Of a stretch of DNA of 64,000 bases, positions 43,091-50,643 are shown piece by piece. The stretch is from BP-191 sp035940575. GTDB lineage: Bacteria > Actinomycetota > Actinomycetes > BP-191. Every line of letters begins with the position of its first letter. Positions within the stretch are counted from its first letter, which is position 1. Location: NCBI GenBank assembly GCA_035940575.1, contig DASZER010000043.1, positions 186,001-250,000 of the forward strand, written 5' to 3'. Made by a program: the position numbers and the translations under genes. Below the pieces are notes generated by a model. The model did not search any database, had not been told where the DNA came from, and worked only from the letters and a program-made list of their open reading frames with translations.

Positions 43091-43492
43091 CTACCGCCAG
43101 TCGCCGGAGAACATCAGGCCCTCGATCGCGTCCGCGACGTCGGGGTACGCGGGCAGCGCGCGGTCCGCGCAGACGCGCGCGAGCAGCTCCGCGACCGGGC
43201 GCCGTACGCTCGCCAGCGCGATCGAGCAGCCCTGGCGGCGCGCCCTGGCGGCGGCCGAGAGCAGGATGCGCAGGCCGACGGTGTCGCAGAAGCCGACGTG
43301 GGACAGGTCGAGCACGAGCCCCGTGGGGCGGTCCGCGAGCGCGGTGTCCACGGCGGAGGTGAAGGTGTCGACCGCGGCGAGGTCGAGGTCCCCGGCGCAG
43401 CGGACGACGCAGACCTCGCCGATGCGGTCGTTCGTCAGGCGCGCGGGCACCGGCAGCGTGCCGGGCAGGCGACTCGGCAGCAAGGTCGTCAT
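43091..43492 (-). CDS. STAS-domain anti-sigma factor antagonist
   Basis: 133 residues. RCAGDLDLAAVDTFTSAVDT and LVLDLSHVGFCDTVGLRILL (about residues 61-80) are the SpoIIAA/RsbV fold; the phosphorylated Ser of the family is replaced by Thr in FCDTVGL, which is also phosphorylatable. It probably binds the HATPase at 42169 or 36736 when dephosphorylated. Converges with the 159-aa gene with 2 bp between. Confidence 0.85.
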   Translation of the reverse strand: MTTLLPSRLPGTLPVPARLTNDRIGEVCVVRCAGDLDLAAVDTFTSAVDTALADRPTGLVLDLSHVGFCDTVGLRILLSAAARARRQGCSIALASVRRPVAELLARVCADRALPAYPDVADAIEGLMFSGDWR

Positions 43493-43583
43493 GTCCAGTC
43501 GGCTACCCCAGGGCCGCGAGAACGAAACGGGCCGTCCCCGCGCGAAACCGACATGCCGTCCCAAAAAAGTGCTTGCTCAGGGC

Positions 43584-43612
43584 TTGCACCCCCCGCGGCG
43601 GCTCCCTAGACT
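43584..43612 (+). promoter_or_regulatory. Predicted sigma-70-type promoter of whiB1
   Basis: TTGCAC (43584-43589), 17-bp spacer, TAGACT (43607-43612). Both hexamers are close to consensus. Predicted leader is about 150 nt. Confidence 0.65.
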
Positions 43613-43707
43613 GAACTTCGTTCGGTCGAACCCCTTCCCCGGGCCGACCAGGACCGCTACGGTGCACCACGGATCACCGACGTTTTCCACGCGTCGTTCG
43701 TCGCCGG

Positions 43708-43731
43708 ACCTTGTGAAGCGATTCACAAGGT
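43708..43731. promoter_or_regulatory. Perfect palindrome in the whiB1 leader, CRP/Rex-like operator
   Basis: ACCTTGTGAA-GCGA-TTCACAAGGT has perfect 10-bp arms. It contains TGTGA-N6-TCACA, the CRP-family consensus, and equally TTGTGAA-N4-TTCACAA, the Rex operator form. It ends 41 bp before the whiB1 ATG. In M. tuberculosis whiB1 transcription is controlled by the CRP homologue Rv3676, which makes CRP the first candidate. Confidence 0.75.
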
Positions 43732-43772
43732 GGTCGGGCCGGCGGGCGGCGAACGACCAAGGAGTGGATCGC

Positions 43773-44024
43773 ATGGACTGGCGCCACCGCGCGCTCTGCC
43801 GTGACGAGGACCCTGAGCTCTTCTTCCCGATCGGCACGACCGGCCCGGCCGCGTTGCAGGTCGAAGAGGCCAAGGCCGTCTGCAAGCGCTGCGACGTCGT
43901 GAACGAGTGCCTCCAGTGGGCGCTCGAGACCGGCCAGGACGCCGGCGTGTGGGGCGGCACGAGCGAGGACGAGCGCCGCGCCCTCAAGCGCCGCAACGCC
44001 CGCACGCGCGCCCGCATCGCGTAG
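43773..44024 (+). CDS. whiB1: WhiB1-type iron-sulfur transcriptional regulator
   Basis: 83 residues. Cys9, Cys37, Cys40 and Cys46 are the four [4Fe-4S] ligands at the same positions as mycobacterial WhiB1; GVWGGTSEDERR (from residue 58) is the beta-turn and KRRNARTRARIA the basic DNA-contact tail. It senses NO/O2 through the cluster and works bound to the primary sigma factor. CAAGGAG precedes the ATG. The neighbour pdtaS is the same as in M. tuberculosis (Rv3219-Rv3220c), supporting the subtype. Confidence 0.93.
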   Translation: MDWRHRALCRDEDPELFFPIGTTGPAALQVEEAKAVCKRCDVVNECLQWALETGQDAGVWGGTSEDERRALKRRNARTRARIA

Positions 44025-44043
44025 CTCCTGCTCTAGGCTTCCC

Positions 44044-44074
44044 GACGCCCGTCCCGTTCGCCGGGGCGGGCGTC
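44044..44074. terminator. Hairpin after whiB1
   Basis: GACGCCCG (44044-44051) and CGGGCGTC (44067-44074) form a perfect 8-bp stem extended by a CCC/GGG pair inside. Located 20 bp after the whiB1 stop; no T-run. Confidence 0.65.
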
Positions 44075-44108
44075 GTGCTGCGTCCGTCGCGCCCGTCGGG
44101 AGGCCGTT

Positions 44109-44318
44109 GTGGGTCGTGAGTCGTACGTCTCGCCGGTCACCGGCGCGACGGAGCCGCCCTCGGAGCGGGCGGCCGTGTGGCGGTTCAGGCTCGTGGCGTT
44201 CGTGCTGCTCCTGGTCATCGGCGGGCTCACCGCGTGGGGCATCAACCAGCTCATGCACCTCGGCGACCAGGACCCGACCTCGATCCCGAACGAGGCCCCC
44301 GGCGTCAGCGGCCCGTAG
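44109..44318 (+). CDS. Small single-pass membrane protein (69 aa)
   Basis: GTG with GGGAGG upstream. Cytoplasmic N-terminal part (RESYVSPVTGATEPPSERAA), one membrane helix (RLVAFVLLLVIGGLTAWGIN) and a short outer tail DQDPTSIPNEAPGVSGP. No family recognised. Converges with pdtaS with 5 bp between. Confidence 0.65.
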   Translation: MGRESYVSPVTGATEPPSERAAVWRFRLVAFVLLLVIGGLTAWGINQLMHLGDQDPTSIPNEAPGVSGP

Positions 44319-44323
44319 GCCCG

Positions 44324-45760
44324 CTAGCGCGCCACGGCGGGCAGCGGCACGTCGAGGACGACCGCCGTGCCGCCCGCCGCGGACCGGCTCATCTCGATCG
44401 CGCCGCCGAGCTCGCCGACGACGAGCGTCCGCACGATCTGGAGGCCGAGCCGCTTCGAGCCCTCGATCCTGAACCCCTCCGGCAGCCCTCCCCCGTCGTC
44501 CACGACCTCGACGCGCAGGCCGGTGGCGCGGCGTTCGAGCGAGACCTCCAACGTCCCGCCGCGCGAGGTGAACGCGTGCTCGGCGGCGTTCTGCAGCAGC
44601 TCCGCAAGCACCAGCGCGAGCGGCGTCGCGACGGCCGCGGGCAGCAGCCCCGCCGTCCCGACCCTGCGGGTGGCGACCGCGCGCTCCGGCGACGCGACGT
44701 CGCCGACCATCGCCATCACCTTGTCCGCGATCTCGTCGAACGCCACCGCGTCGTCCAGCGCCTGCGACAGCGTCTCGTGCACCAGCGCGATCGACGACAC
44801 CCGCCGCACCGACTCCTCCAGCGCGGCCCTCGCCTCCGGCGCCGTCGAGCGGCGCGCCTGCAGCCGCAGCAGCGCGGCGACGGTCTGCAGGTTGTTCTTC
44901 ACGCGGTGGTGGATCTCGCGGATCGTCGCGTCCATCGTCAGGAGCTGCCGGTCGCGCCTGCGCAGGTCGGTGATGTCGCGTACGAGCACCAGCGCGCCGA
45001 CGACGTCGCCGCCGGCGAGCAGCGGGATCGCGCGGCGGGCGACGACGGCGCCGTTCGCCTCGACCTCGTGCTCGGCGGGCCTGCGCGTGTCCAGCACGCC
45101 GTAGATCCGCTTGTCGTCGAGGCCCACGTCGCCGAGGTGCTCGCCGACGAGGTTGCGGGAGATGCCGAGGCGGCGGTACGCCGACAGCGCGTTGGGCGAC
45201 GCGTACTCCACCACGCCCGCCGCGTCGAGGCGCAGCATGCCGTCGCCGACCCGGAAGACGAGGTCCGACTCCGGCTGCGCGGTCGTAGGGAACGTCCCCT
45301 CCGCGACCATCGTCGCGAGGTCGCCGGCCGTCTTGAGGTACGTCATCTCGAGCTGGCTCGGGACGCGGGCGGACGCGAGGTTGGAGTCGCGCGAGACGAC
45401 CGCGACGACCCGGCCCTCGTGGCGCACCGGGATCGCCTCCTGCCGCACCGGCACGCCGGTCTCCCACTCCGGGTCGCCCTCGCGCGCGATGCGCCCCTCG
45501 CGCCACGCGATGTCGGCGAGGAACCGCTGCGCCGCGCGCACCTCGGACCCGACGAGGTCGTCCACGTAGATGGTCTGCGCGGTCGCGGGCCTGATCTGCG
45601 CGACCGTCACGAACACGTCGCCGTCGCGCAGGAACAGCAGCAGGTCCGCGAACGACAGGTCCGCGAGGAGCTGCCACTCCGCGACGAGGCAGCGCAGGTA
45701 CGCGACGTCGGCGTCGGTCAGGTCGGTACGCCGCCCGGCGACCGTACGCAGCGTGCTCAC
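44324..45760 (-). CDS. pdtaS: PdtaS-type sensor histidine kinase
   Basis: 478 residues. N-terminal GAF-like domain (about 20-160), a PAS domain (LDAAGVVEYASPNALSAYRR, about 185-270), then HisKA_2 with phospho-acceptor His in REIHHRVKNNLQTVAALLRL (about residue 283) and HATPase N-box LAELLQNAAEHAFTSRGG and G-box VVDDGGGLPEGF. Soluble kinase that phosphorylates the ANTAR response regulator PdtaR, which controls translation. pdtaR is not in the window. Synteny with whiB1 matches M. tuberculosis. Confidence 0.92.
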   Translation of the reverse strand: MSTLRTVAGRRTDLTDADVAYLRCLVAEWQLLADLSFADLLLFLRDGDVFVTVAQIRPATAQTIYVDDLVGSEVRAAQRFLADIAWREGRIAREGDPEWETGVPVRQEAIPVRHEGRVVAVVSRDSNLASARVPSQLEMTYLKTAGDLATMVAEGTFPTTAQPESDLVFRVGDGMLRLDAAGVVEYASPNALSAYRRLGISRNLVGEHLGDVGLDDKRIYGVLDTRRPAEHEVEANGAVVARRAIPLLAGGDVVGALVLVRDITDLRRRDRQLLTMDATIREIHHRVKNNLQTVAALLRLQARRSTAPEARAALEESVRRVSSIALVHETLSQALDDAVAFDEIADKVMAMVGDVASPERAVATRRVGTAGLLPAAVATPLALVLAELLQNAAEHAFTSRGGTLEVSLERRATGLRVEVVDDGGGLPEGFRIEGSKRLGLQIVRTLVVGELGGAIEMSRSAAGGTAVVLDVPLPAVAR

Positions 45761-45837
45761 GCCGCCGGATGCTAGCCGTCGCCTCGCGAACGGCGCCGCC
45801 GTACGCTGGCCTGGCCGCGAAGGGAGCGGGGGGACAC

Positions 45838-46341
45838 GTGACGCGATCGGGGTGCGCCGGCCTGGCGCTGCTGGTCCTCGCCGGGTGCGGCCGCGAGGCG
45901 GCGCCGCCCGCGGCGGAGCCCACGCCCGCTCCGAGCGGCGCGCTCGCGTGCGTCACCGACGAGCCGGTGACGAGGCAGCCGATCCCCGACGACCTCCGGG
46001 GCGACGTCGTGGTGGACGCGCGGTTCGCGATCCTCAAGGACGGCGGCCCGACCGACTACGGCCGCACGTACTACGCCCACGCCGGCGACCGCGTCACGGT
46101 GGTCACCGGCGCGCGGTGCCGCGGGGCGTGGGTCGAGGAGAGCGGGCCGCTGCGCCGGGTGAAGGAGCAGCCGTCGCGCGACCGCCCCGGCGACCTGACC
46201 GCCGTCCTCTACGAGGTCGCGGCGGCCGGCGAGTCGCGCGTCCTGCTGCGCGCGGCGTTCCGCGACGGCGACCCGTGCGACGACGCCGGCTCGTCCCGCA
46301 CCTGCCCCCTCGTCGCGACGCTCGTGCTCGCCGTCGCCTGA
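45838..46341 (+). CDS. Lipoprotein, hypothetical (167 aa)
   Basis: GTG start; lipobox LLVLAGCGR places the lipidated Cys at residue 17. Mature part begins with a Pro/Ala linker and then ALACVTDEPVTRQPIPDDLR and YYAHAGDRVTVVTGARCRGA, a likely small beta domain with cysteines paired at CDDAGSSRTC. No family recognised. It is divergent from pdtaS across 77 bp. Confidence 0.72.
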   Translation: MTRSGCAGLALLVLAGCGREAAPPAAEPTPAPSGALACVTDEPVTRQPIPDDLRGDVVVDARFAILKDGGPTDYGRTYYAHAGDRVTVVTGARCRGAWVEESGPLRRVKEQPSRDRPGDLTAVLYEVAAAGESRVLLRAAFRDGDPCDDAGSSRTCPLVATLVLAVA

Positions 46342-46365
46342 GCCGGCGCGTGCGACCATGGCCCG

Positions 46366-47964
46366 GTGAACGCTCACGGAGGCGCGCTCGCCGTCGCGGC
46401 GGCGCAGGCGTACGGCGTCGACACGATGTTCACGCTGTCGGGCGGGCACGTGTTCCCGCTCTACGACGGCGCCGTCAAGAGCGAGACGCCGATGCGGATC
46501 GTCGACGTGCGGCACGAGCAGACGGCGGTGTTCGCCGCCGAGGCGTACGCCAAGCTCACGCGACGCCCCGGCCTCGCCGTCCTCACGGCAGGCCCCGGCG
46601 TCACCAACGGCGTCTCCGCCGTCACGACCGCGCACTTCAACGCCTCCCCCGTCCTCGTCCTCGGCGGCCGCGCGCCCGCGGCGCGCTGGGGCTCGGGCTC
46701 CCTCCAGGAGCTCGACCACCCGCCGCTGCTCGCGCCGGTCACCAAGCGCGCCGCGACCGTGACGACGACCGAGGCGATCCCGCGCGCCGTCGCCGACGCG
46801 CTCGCGCTGGCGACCGCGCCGAGGCGCGGCCCGGTGTTCCTCGACGTCCCGATGGACGTGCTCTTCTCCTACGCCGACGCGGCCGTGCCCGACGTCGCGA
46901 AGCAGTCGTACGACACCGCGGGCGACCCCGAGCAGGTCGCCACGCTGCTCCGCGAGGCCGAGCGGCCGGTCGTCGTGGCGGGCTCCGACGTCTGGTACGA
47001 CGGCGCCGAGCACGCGCTCCGTACGTTCGCCGAGAGCCACGGCGTCCCCGTCGTCCTCAACGGCATGGGCCGCGGCTGCCTCCCCGCCGACCACCCGCTG
47101 GCGTTCAGCAGGGTGCGCGGCACGGCGTTCAAGGGAGCGGACCTCGTCGTGGTCGTCGGGACGCCGCTGGACTTCCGGCTCGCGTTCGGCGCGTTCGGCG
47201 ACGCGAGGATCGTGCACCTCGTCAACGCTCCGTCGGAGGTCGCGCGCCACGTCGACCTCGCCGCGTCCGCGGCGGGCCCGCTCGCCGACGTCCTCGCCGC
47301 CGCGACCGCCACAGGCGACCACGCCGCGTGGGTGGCGGCGCTGCGCGCCGAGGAGGAGGACAAGCGCGCGGCCGAGGCGGAGCAGCTCGCCAACCCCGCG
47401 AGCCCGATCCACCCCGCCCGCGTCTACGGCGAGCTGCGGCCGCGCCTCCAGCGCGACGCCGTCGTCGTCTGCGACGGCGGCGACTTCGTGTCGTTCGCGG
47501 GCAAGTACGTCGAGTCGTACGAGCCCGGCTGCTGGCTCGACCCCGGGCCGTACGGCTGCCTCGGCACGGGCCTCGGCTACGCCGCCGCCGCCCGGCTCGC
47601 GAGGCCCGACAGCCAGGTCGTGCTGCTGCTCGGCGACGGCGCGGCCGGCTTCGGCCTGATGGACGTCGACACGCTCGTCCGCCACGACCTGCCGGTCGTC
47701 ATGCTCTGCGGCAACAACGGCATCTGGGGCCTCGAGAAGCACCCGATGCGGTTCCTCTACGGCTACGACGTCGCGGCCGACCTGCAGCCGGAGTGCCGCT
47801 ACGACCAGGTCGTCGCGGCGCTCGGCGGGCACGGCGAGCTCGTGACGGACGTTGACGACCTGGGGCCCGCGCTGGACCGTGCGTTCGAGTCCGGCAAGCC
47901 CGCGATGGTCAACGTCGTCACCGACCCCACGGTCGCCTACCCGAGGACGAGCAACCTTGCCTGA
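46366..47964 (+). CDS. Acetolactate synthase-like ThDP enzyme
   Basis: 532 residues, GTG start. DVRHEQTAVFAAEAYAKLTR has the catalytic Glu51; GPVFLDVPMDVLFSY is the central domain link; LLGDGAAGFGLMDVDTLVRH with NNGIWG is the ThDP/Mg GDG-N motif. It belongs to the IlvG/acetolactate synthase-like group of actinobacteria that is separate from biosynthetic IlvB; oxalyl-CoA decarboxylase or 2-hydroxyacyl-CoA lyase activity is also possible. No small subunit nearby. Confidence 0.85.
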   Translation: MNAHGGALAVAAAQAYGVDTMFTLSGGHVFPLYDGAVKSETPMRIVDVRHEQTAVFAAEAYAKLTRRPGLAVLTAGPGVTNGVSAVTTAHFNASPVLVLGGRAPAARWGSGSLQELDHPPLLAPVTKRAATVTTTEAIPRAVADALALATAPRRGPVFLDVPMDVLFSYADAAVPDVAKQSYDTAGDPEQVATLLREAERPVVVAGSDVWYDGAEHALRTFAESHGVPVVLNGMGRGCLPADHPLAFSRVRGTAFKGADLVVVVGTPLDFRLAFGAFGDARIVHLVNAPSEVARHVDLAASAAGPLADVLAAATATGDHAAWVAALRAEEEDKRAAEAEQLANPASPIHPARVYGELRPRLQRDAVVVCDGGDFVSFAGKYVESYEPGCWLDPGPYGCLGTGLGYAAAARLARPDSQVVLLLGDGAAGFGLMDVDTLVRHDLPVVMLCGNNGIWGLEKHPMRFLYGYDVAADLQPECRYDQVVAALGGHGELVTDVDDLGPALDRAFESGKPAMVNVVTDPTVAYPRTSNLA

Positions 47965-48274
47965 GCCCGAGGACGACAGCCCGTACCACATCCCGCTGCC
48001 CGAGCTGACCGGCACGCACGGCTACGCCGTGCAGCGCGGCGAGGACGACGACGAGCCGCTCGACCCTGGCGCGCCCGTCGCGTACGTCGCCGAGCCGATG
48101 ACCGAGCGGCCGAACGCGCTCACGATCGAGGGCGCGATCAAGGGCATCGGCGACGCGGCGTACGGCGCCGCGAAGCAGGGCGGCTCGTCCCGCACCCTCA
48201 TGCGCGTCATCGCGGCCGGGTTCATCGTGCCGATCCTGGCCGGCGTGACGGCCTGGGTGTGGGAGCGGTTCTGA
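47957..48274 (+). CDS. Hypothetical tail-anchored membrane protein (105 aa)
   Basis: TTG start overlapping the previous stop by 8 bp, with GAGGACGAG upstream. Acidic N-terminal part (PEPEDDSPYHIPLPELTGTH), an amphipathic stretch IEGAIKGIGDAAYGAAKQGG and one C-terminal membrane helix VIAAGFIVPILAGVTAWVWE. No family recognised. Confidence 0.6.
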   Translation: MPEPEDDSPYHIPLPELTGTHGYAVQRGEDDDEPLDPGAPVAYVAEPMTERPNALTIEGAIKGIGDAAYGAAKQGGSSRTLMRVIAAGFIVPILAGVTAWVWERF

Positions 48275-49221
48275 ACGTCCGCCCCGTCCGCCCCGAGGAG
48301 CACGAGCGCGTCGCCGCGCTGACCGTCGCGGCGTACCGCGCCGTCCGCGACGTCGGGGACTACGCCGCCGTCCTCGCCGACGTCGCGGACCGCGTACGGC
48401 ACGCCGAGGTGCTCGTGGCCGTGGACGACGACGGCACCGTCCTCGGCTCCGTCACGAACGTCCCCGACGGCGGCAGGTACGGCGAGATCGCGCGGGCCGG
48501 GGAGGCGGAGTTCCGGATGCTCGCGGTCGACCCCGAGGCGCAGCGCCGCGGCGCCGGCGAGGCGCTCGTCCGCGCCTGCGTCGACGACGCGCGGCGGCGC
48601 GGCAGGAGCGCGGTCGTGCTGTCGTCCGACGCCTCGATGACGGCGGCGCACCGGATGTACGAGCGCCTCGGCTTCGCCCGCGAGCCGGAGCGCGACTGGG
48701 CGCCGATGCCCGACGTCGACCTGAGGGCGTACCGCCTCGACCTCGTCCGCCCCGCGCGGCCCGAGGAGTACGACGCGATCGCCGACCTCACCGTCGAGGT
48801 CTACTCGTCGCTCGACGGCGGGCTGCACCCGGAGTACGCCGCCATCCTGCGCCGCACCGCCGAGCGCGCCGCGACCGCCGAGGTGCTCGTCGCCGTCGAG
48901 GGCGAGGGGCCGTTGCTCGGCTCGGTCACCTACGTCCCCGAGCCCGGGCCGCAGGCCTCCATCGCGACCGGCGACGAGGCGGAGTTCCGCACGCTCGTCG
49001 TCTCGCCGAAGGCGCAGGGCCAGGGCGTCGGGCGCGGCCTCGTGCAGTGGTCGGTCGACCGCGCCCGCCGCGACGGCCGGGAGCGCCTCGTGCTGTCGAC
49101 GATGCCGTGGATGCGCGTCGCGCACGGGCTCTACGAGCGCATGGGCTTCGTCCGCACCCCGGAGCGCGACTGGCACCCGCGCCCGGAGGTCGACTGCTGG
49201 ACGTATGCTCTCGACCTCTGA
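48259..49221 (+). CDS. Tandem-domain GNAT acetyltransferase
   Basis: 320 residues made of two GNAT domains. First: FRMLAVDPEAQRRGAGEALV; second: FRTLVVSPKAQGQGVGRGLV. Both halves end alike (REPERDWAPMPDVDLRAYRL and RTPERDWHPRPEVDCWTYAL), so the gene arose by internal duplication. The layout is like mycothiol synthase MshD, but the MshD-specific motifs are not evident, so function is open. GTG 48259 overlaps the upstream gene; CTG 48271 is an alternative. Confidence 0.8.
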   Translation: MGAVLNVRPVRPEEHERVAALTVAAYRAVRDVGDYAAVLADVADRVRHAEVLVAVDDDGTVLGSVTNVPDGGRYGEIARAGEAEFRMLAVDPEAQRRGAGEALVRACVDDARRRGRSAVVLSSDASMTAAHRMYERLGFAREPERDWAPMPDVDLRAYRLDLVRPARPEEYDAIADLTVEVYSSLDGGLHPEYAAILRRTAERAATAEVLVAVEGEGPLLGSVTYVPEPGPQASIATGDEAEFRTLVVSPKAQGQGVGRGLVQWSVDRARRDGRERLVLSTMPWMRVAHGLYERMGFVRTPERDWHPRPEVDCWTYALDL

Positions 49222-49234
49222 TCGAGGGGGAACC

Positions 49235-49783
49235 ATGACCGGGGCAACCCGCTTCACGCGCGCCGCGGGCCTGGCCGGCCTGCTGCCGGCACCGCTCGCC
49301 GCGCTCGGGTTCGTCCTGTTGACGGCGTGGCTCGCGGCCTCGCGCGACGCGCCGCGCGGGTTCCGCGAGGGGCCGCCGACGGTGCTCGGGTACGCCATCG
49401 CCATCGCCGTCTTCGGATGCACCCTCGTGATGTTCGCCGGGCTGCTGGCGCGCCACCGCACGCAGTGGTGGGCGGGCGTCGTCGTCGTCCTCGTCCTGGC
49501 CGCGTTCCTCACGTCGCTGACGCCGGCCGGCGACGACGCCGCGGAGGGGCTGTCGACGGCGGCGGTGGTCCTGCTCGGCTACGGCATCGCGCAGGCGGGC
49601 GTGCTCCCTCGCCACGCGGGCTGGGCGTTCGCCGCCGCCACCGTGGCGGCGCCGGTGCTCCGCGACTCCCCGCTCGCGCCAGTGCCCGCGCTCGTCGGCC
49701 TGTACGCCTGGCTCACGCTCGCGGTCGCGATGTGGCGCGAGCCGCTGGCGGAGGAACGGAGCAGGGCCGAGGCGGCGGCATGA
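49235..49783 (+). CDS. Hypothetical membrane protein, paralogue 1 (182 aa)
   Basis: Four or five membrane segments (LAALGFVLLTAWLAA, VLGYAIAIAVFGCTLVMFAG, WAGVVVVLVLAAFLTSL, LVGLYAWLTLAVAM). Starts TGATRFTRAAGLAGLLPAPL, similar to the next gene. GAGGGGGAACC precedes the ATG. Function unknown. Confidence 0.68.
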   Translation: MTGATRFTRAAGLAGLLPAPLAALGFVLLTAWLAASRDAPRGFREGPPTVLGYAIAIAVFGCTLVMFAGLLARHRTQWWAGVVVVLVLAAFLTSLTPAGDDAAEGLSTAAVVLLGYGIAQAGVLPRHAGWAFAAATVAAPVLRDSPLAPVPALVGLYAWLTLAVAMWREPLAEERSRAEAAA

Positions 49784-50301
49784 GCGCCGGGCGGGCGGTG
49801 TCGCGGCCGACGCCGTTCACCCGCAAGGTCGGCCTCGTCGCGCTCGTCGCCGAGCCGCTGGCGTTCGTCCTCGTGCTGACCATGCACGGCGTGAGGCGGG
49901 ACGACGCGGCCACGCTCGTCGGGGTGGTCGCCGCGGTCCACGTGCTGTGGTGGCTGGGCCTGCTCGTCAGGCACGCGGGCCACTGGTGGGCGCGGCCGAT
50001 CCTGCTGGCCGCGCTGTTCTCACTCGCCGGGGCGCTCGTCGCGGGCACGCTGGGCGCGCTCGCACTCAGCGTGGCGACGTACGCGCTGATCCTCGGCGTC
50101 CTGGCCGCGGGCGAGCTGCCCCGCCCGGCGGCGGCGCTCGTCCTGCTGGCGTGGCCGGCGACGATGTACGCCTCGTCGGCGCTCGGCGAGCTGATGGGCC
50201 TGGTCGGTCACCTGTGGCTCGCGTGGGCGCTCGCGCGCGAGCCGCTGCCTACGCGGACACCGCGCGCAGGAAGCGTTCCCGCGTCACCAGGACCCGCGTG
50301 A
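49780..50301 (+). CDS. Hypothetical membrane protein, paralogue 2 (173 aa)
   Basis: ATGA overlap with paralogue 1. PTPFTRKVGLVALVAEPLAF matches the start of the previous protein in pattern, and the helix count and REPLPT tail match too, so the pair is a tandem duplication. The last 53 bp overlap the convergent thioesterase gene. Function unknown. Confidence 0.66.
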   Translation: MSAGRAVSRPTPFTRKVGLVALVAEPLAFVLVLTMHGVRRDDAATLVGVVAAVHVLWWLGLLVRHAGHWWARPILLAALFSLAGALVAGTLGALALSVATYALILGVLAAGELPRPAAALVLLAWPATMYASSALGELMGLVGHLWLAWALAREPLPTRTPRAGSVPASPGPA

Positions 50302-50629
50302 CGGTGCCGGTCGCGACGGCGCGCTCGTCGTCGCTCACCCGCACCCCGAACGTCAGCCGCCGCCCGTCCACCGCCTCCAGCACGGCCTCGACGGTGACGG
50401 TCCCGCCGACCGGCGTCGGCGCCGCGTGGTCGAGCTCGACCCGCGTCCCCACCGTCGTCAGGTCGTCGGTCAACGCCTCCGCGACAGCGGCGCACGTGGC
50501 CTTCTCCACGAGCGCGACGACGCGCGGCGTGGCGAGGACGGGAACGTCTCCCGAGCCGTGCGCGAGCGCCGTGTCGTCGGGCGTGACGGCGTAGCGGAAC
50601 GACGCGTGCAGGCCAGGGTCCAGCGGCAT
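50249..50629 (-). CDS. Hotdog-fold thioesterase (FlK-like)
   Basis: 126 residues. DTALAHGSGDVPVLATPRVV then LVEKATCAAVAEALTDDLTT, VELDHAAPTPVGGTVTVEAV and FGVRVSDDERAVATGTVTRV follow the fluoroacetyl-CoA thioesterase/hotdog pattern with the conserved Thr/Glu/His triad region (VEKAT, DHAAPTP). Natural substrate is probably a short acyl-CoA; fluoroacetyl-CoA is not implied. Confidence 0.8.
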   Translation of the reverse strand: MPLDPGLHASFRYAVTPDDTALAHGSGDVPVLATPRVVALVEKATCAAVAEALTDDLTTVGTRVELDHAAPTPVGGTVTVEAVLEAVDGRRLTFGVRVSDDERAVATGTVTRVLVTRERFLRAVSA

Positions 50630-50643
50630 GCCGCCAGCGTAGG

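Noticed and set aside
43618..43634. Second LexA box near the whiB1 promoter (GTTCG-GT-CGAAC)
   Set aside because: The arm order and 2-bp spacer do not fit the TCGAAC-N4-GTTCGA box.
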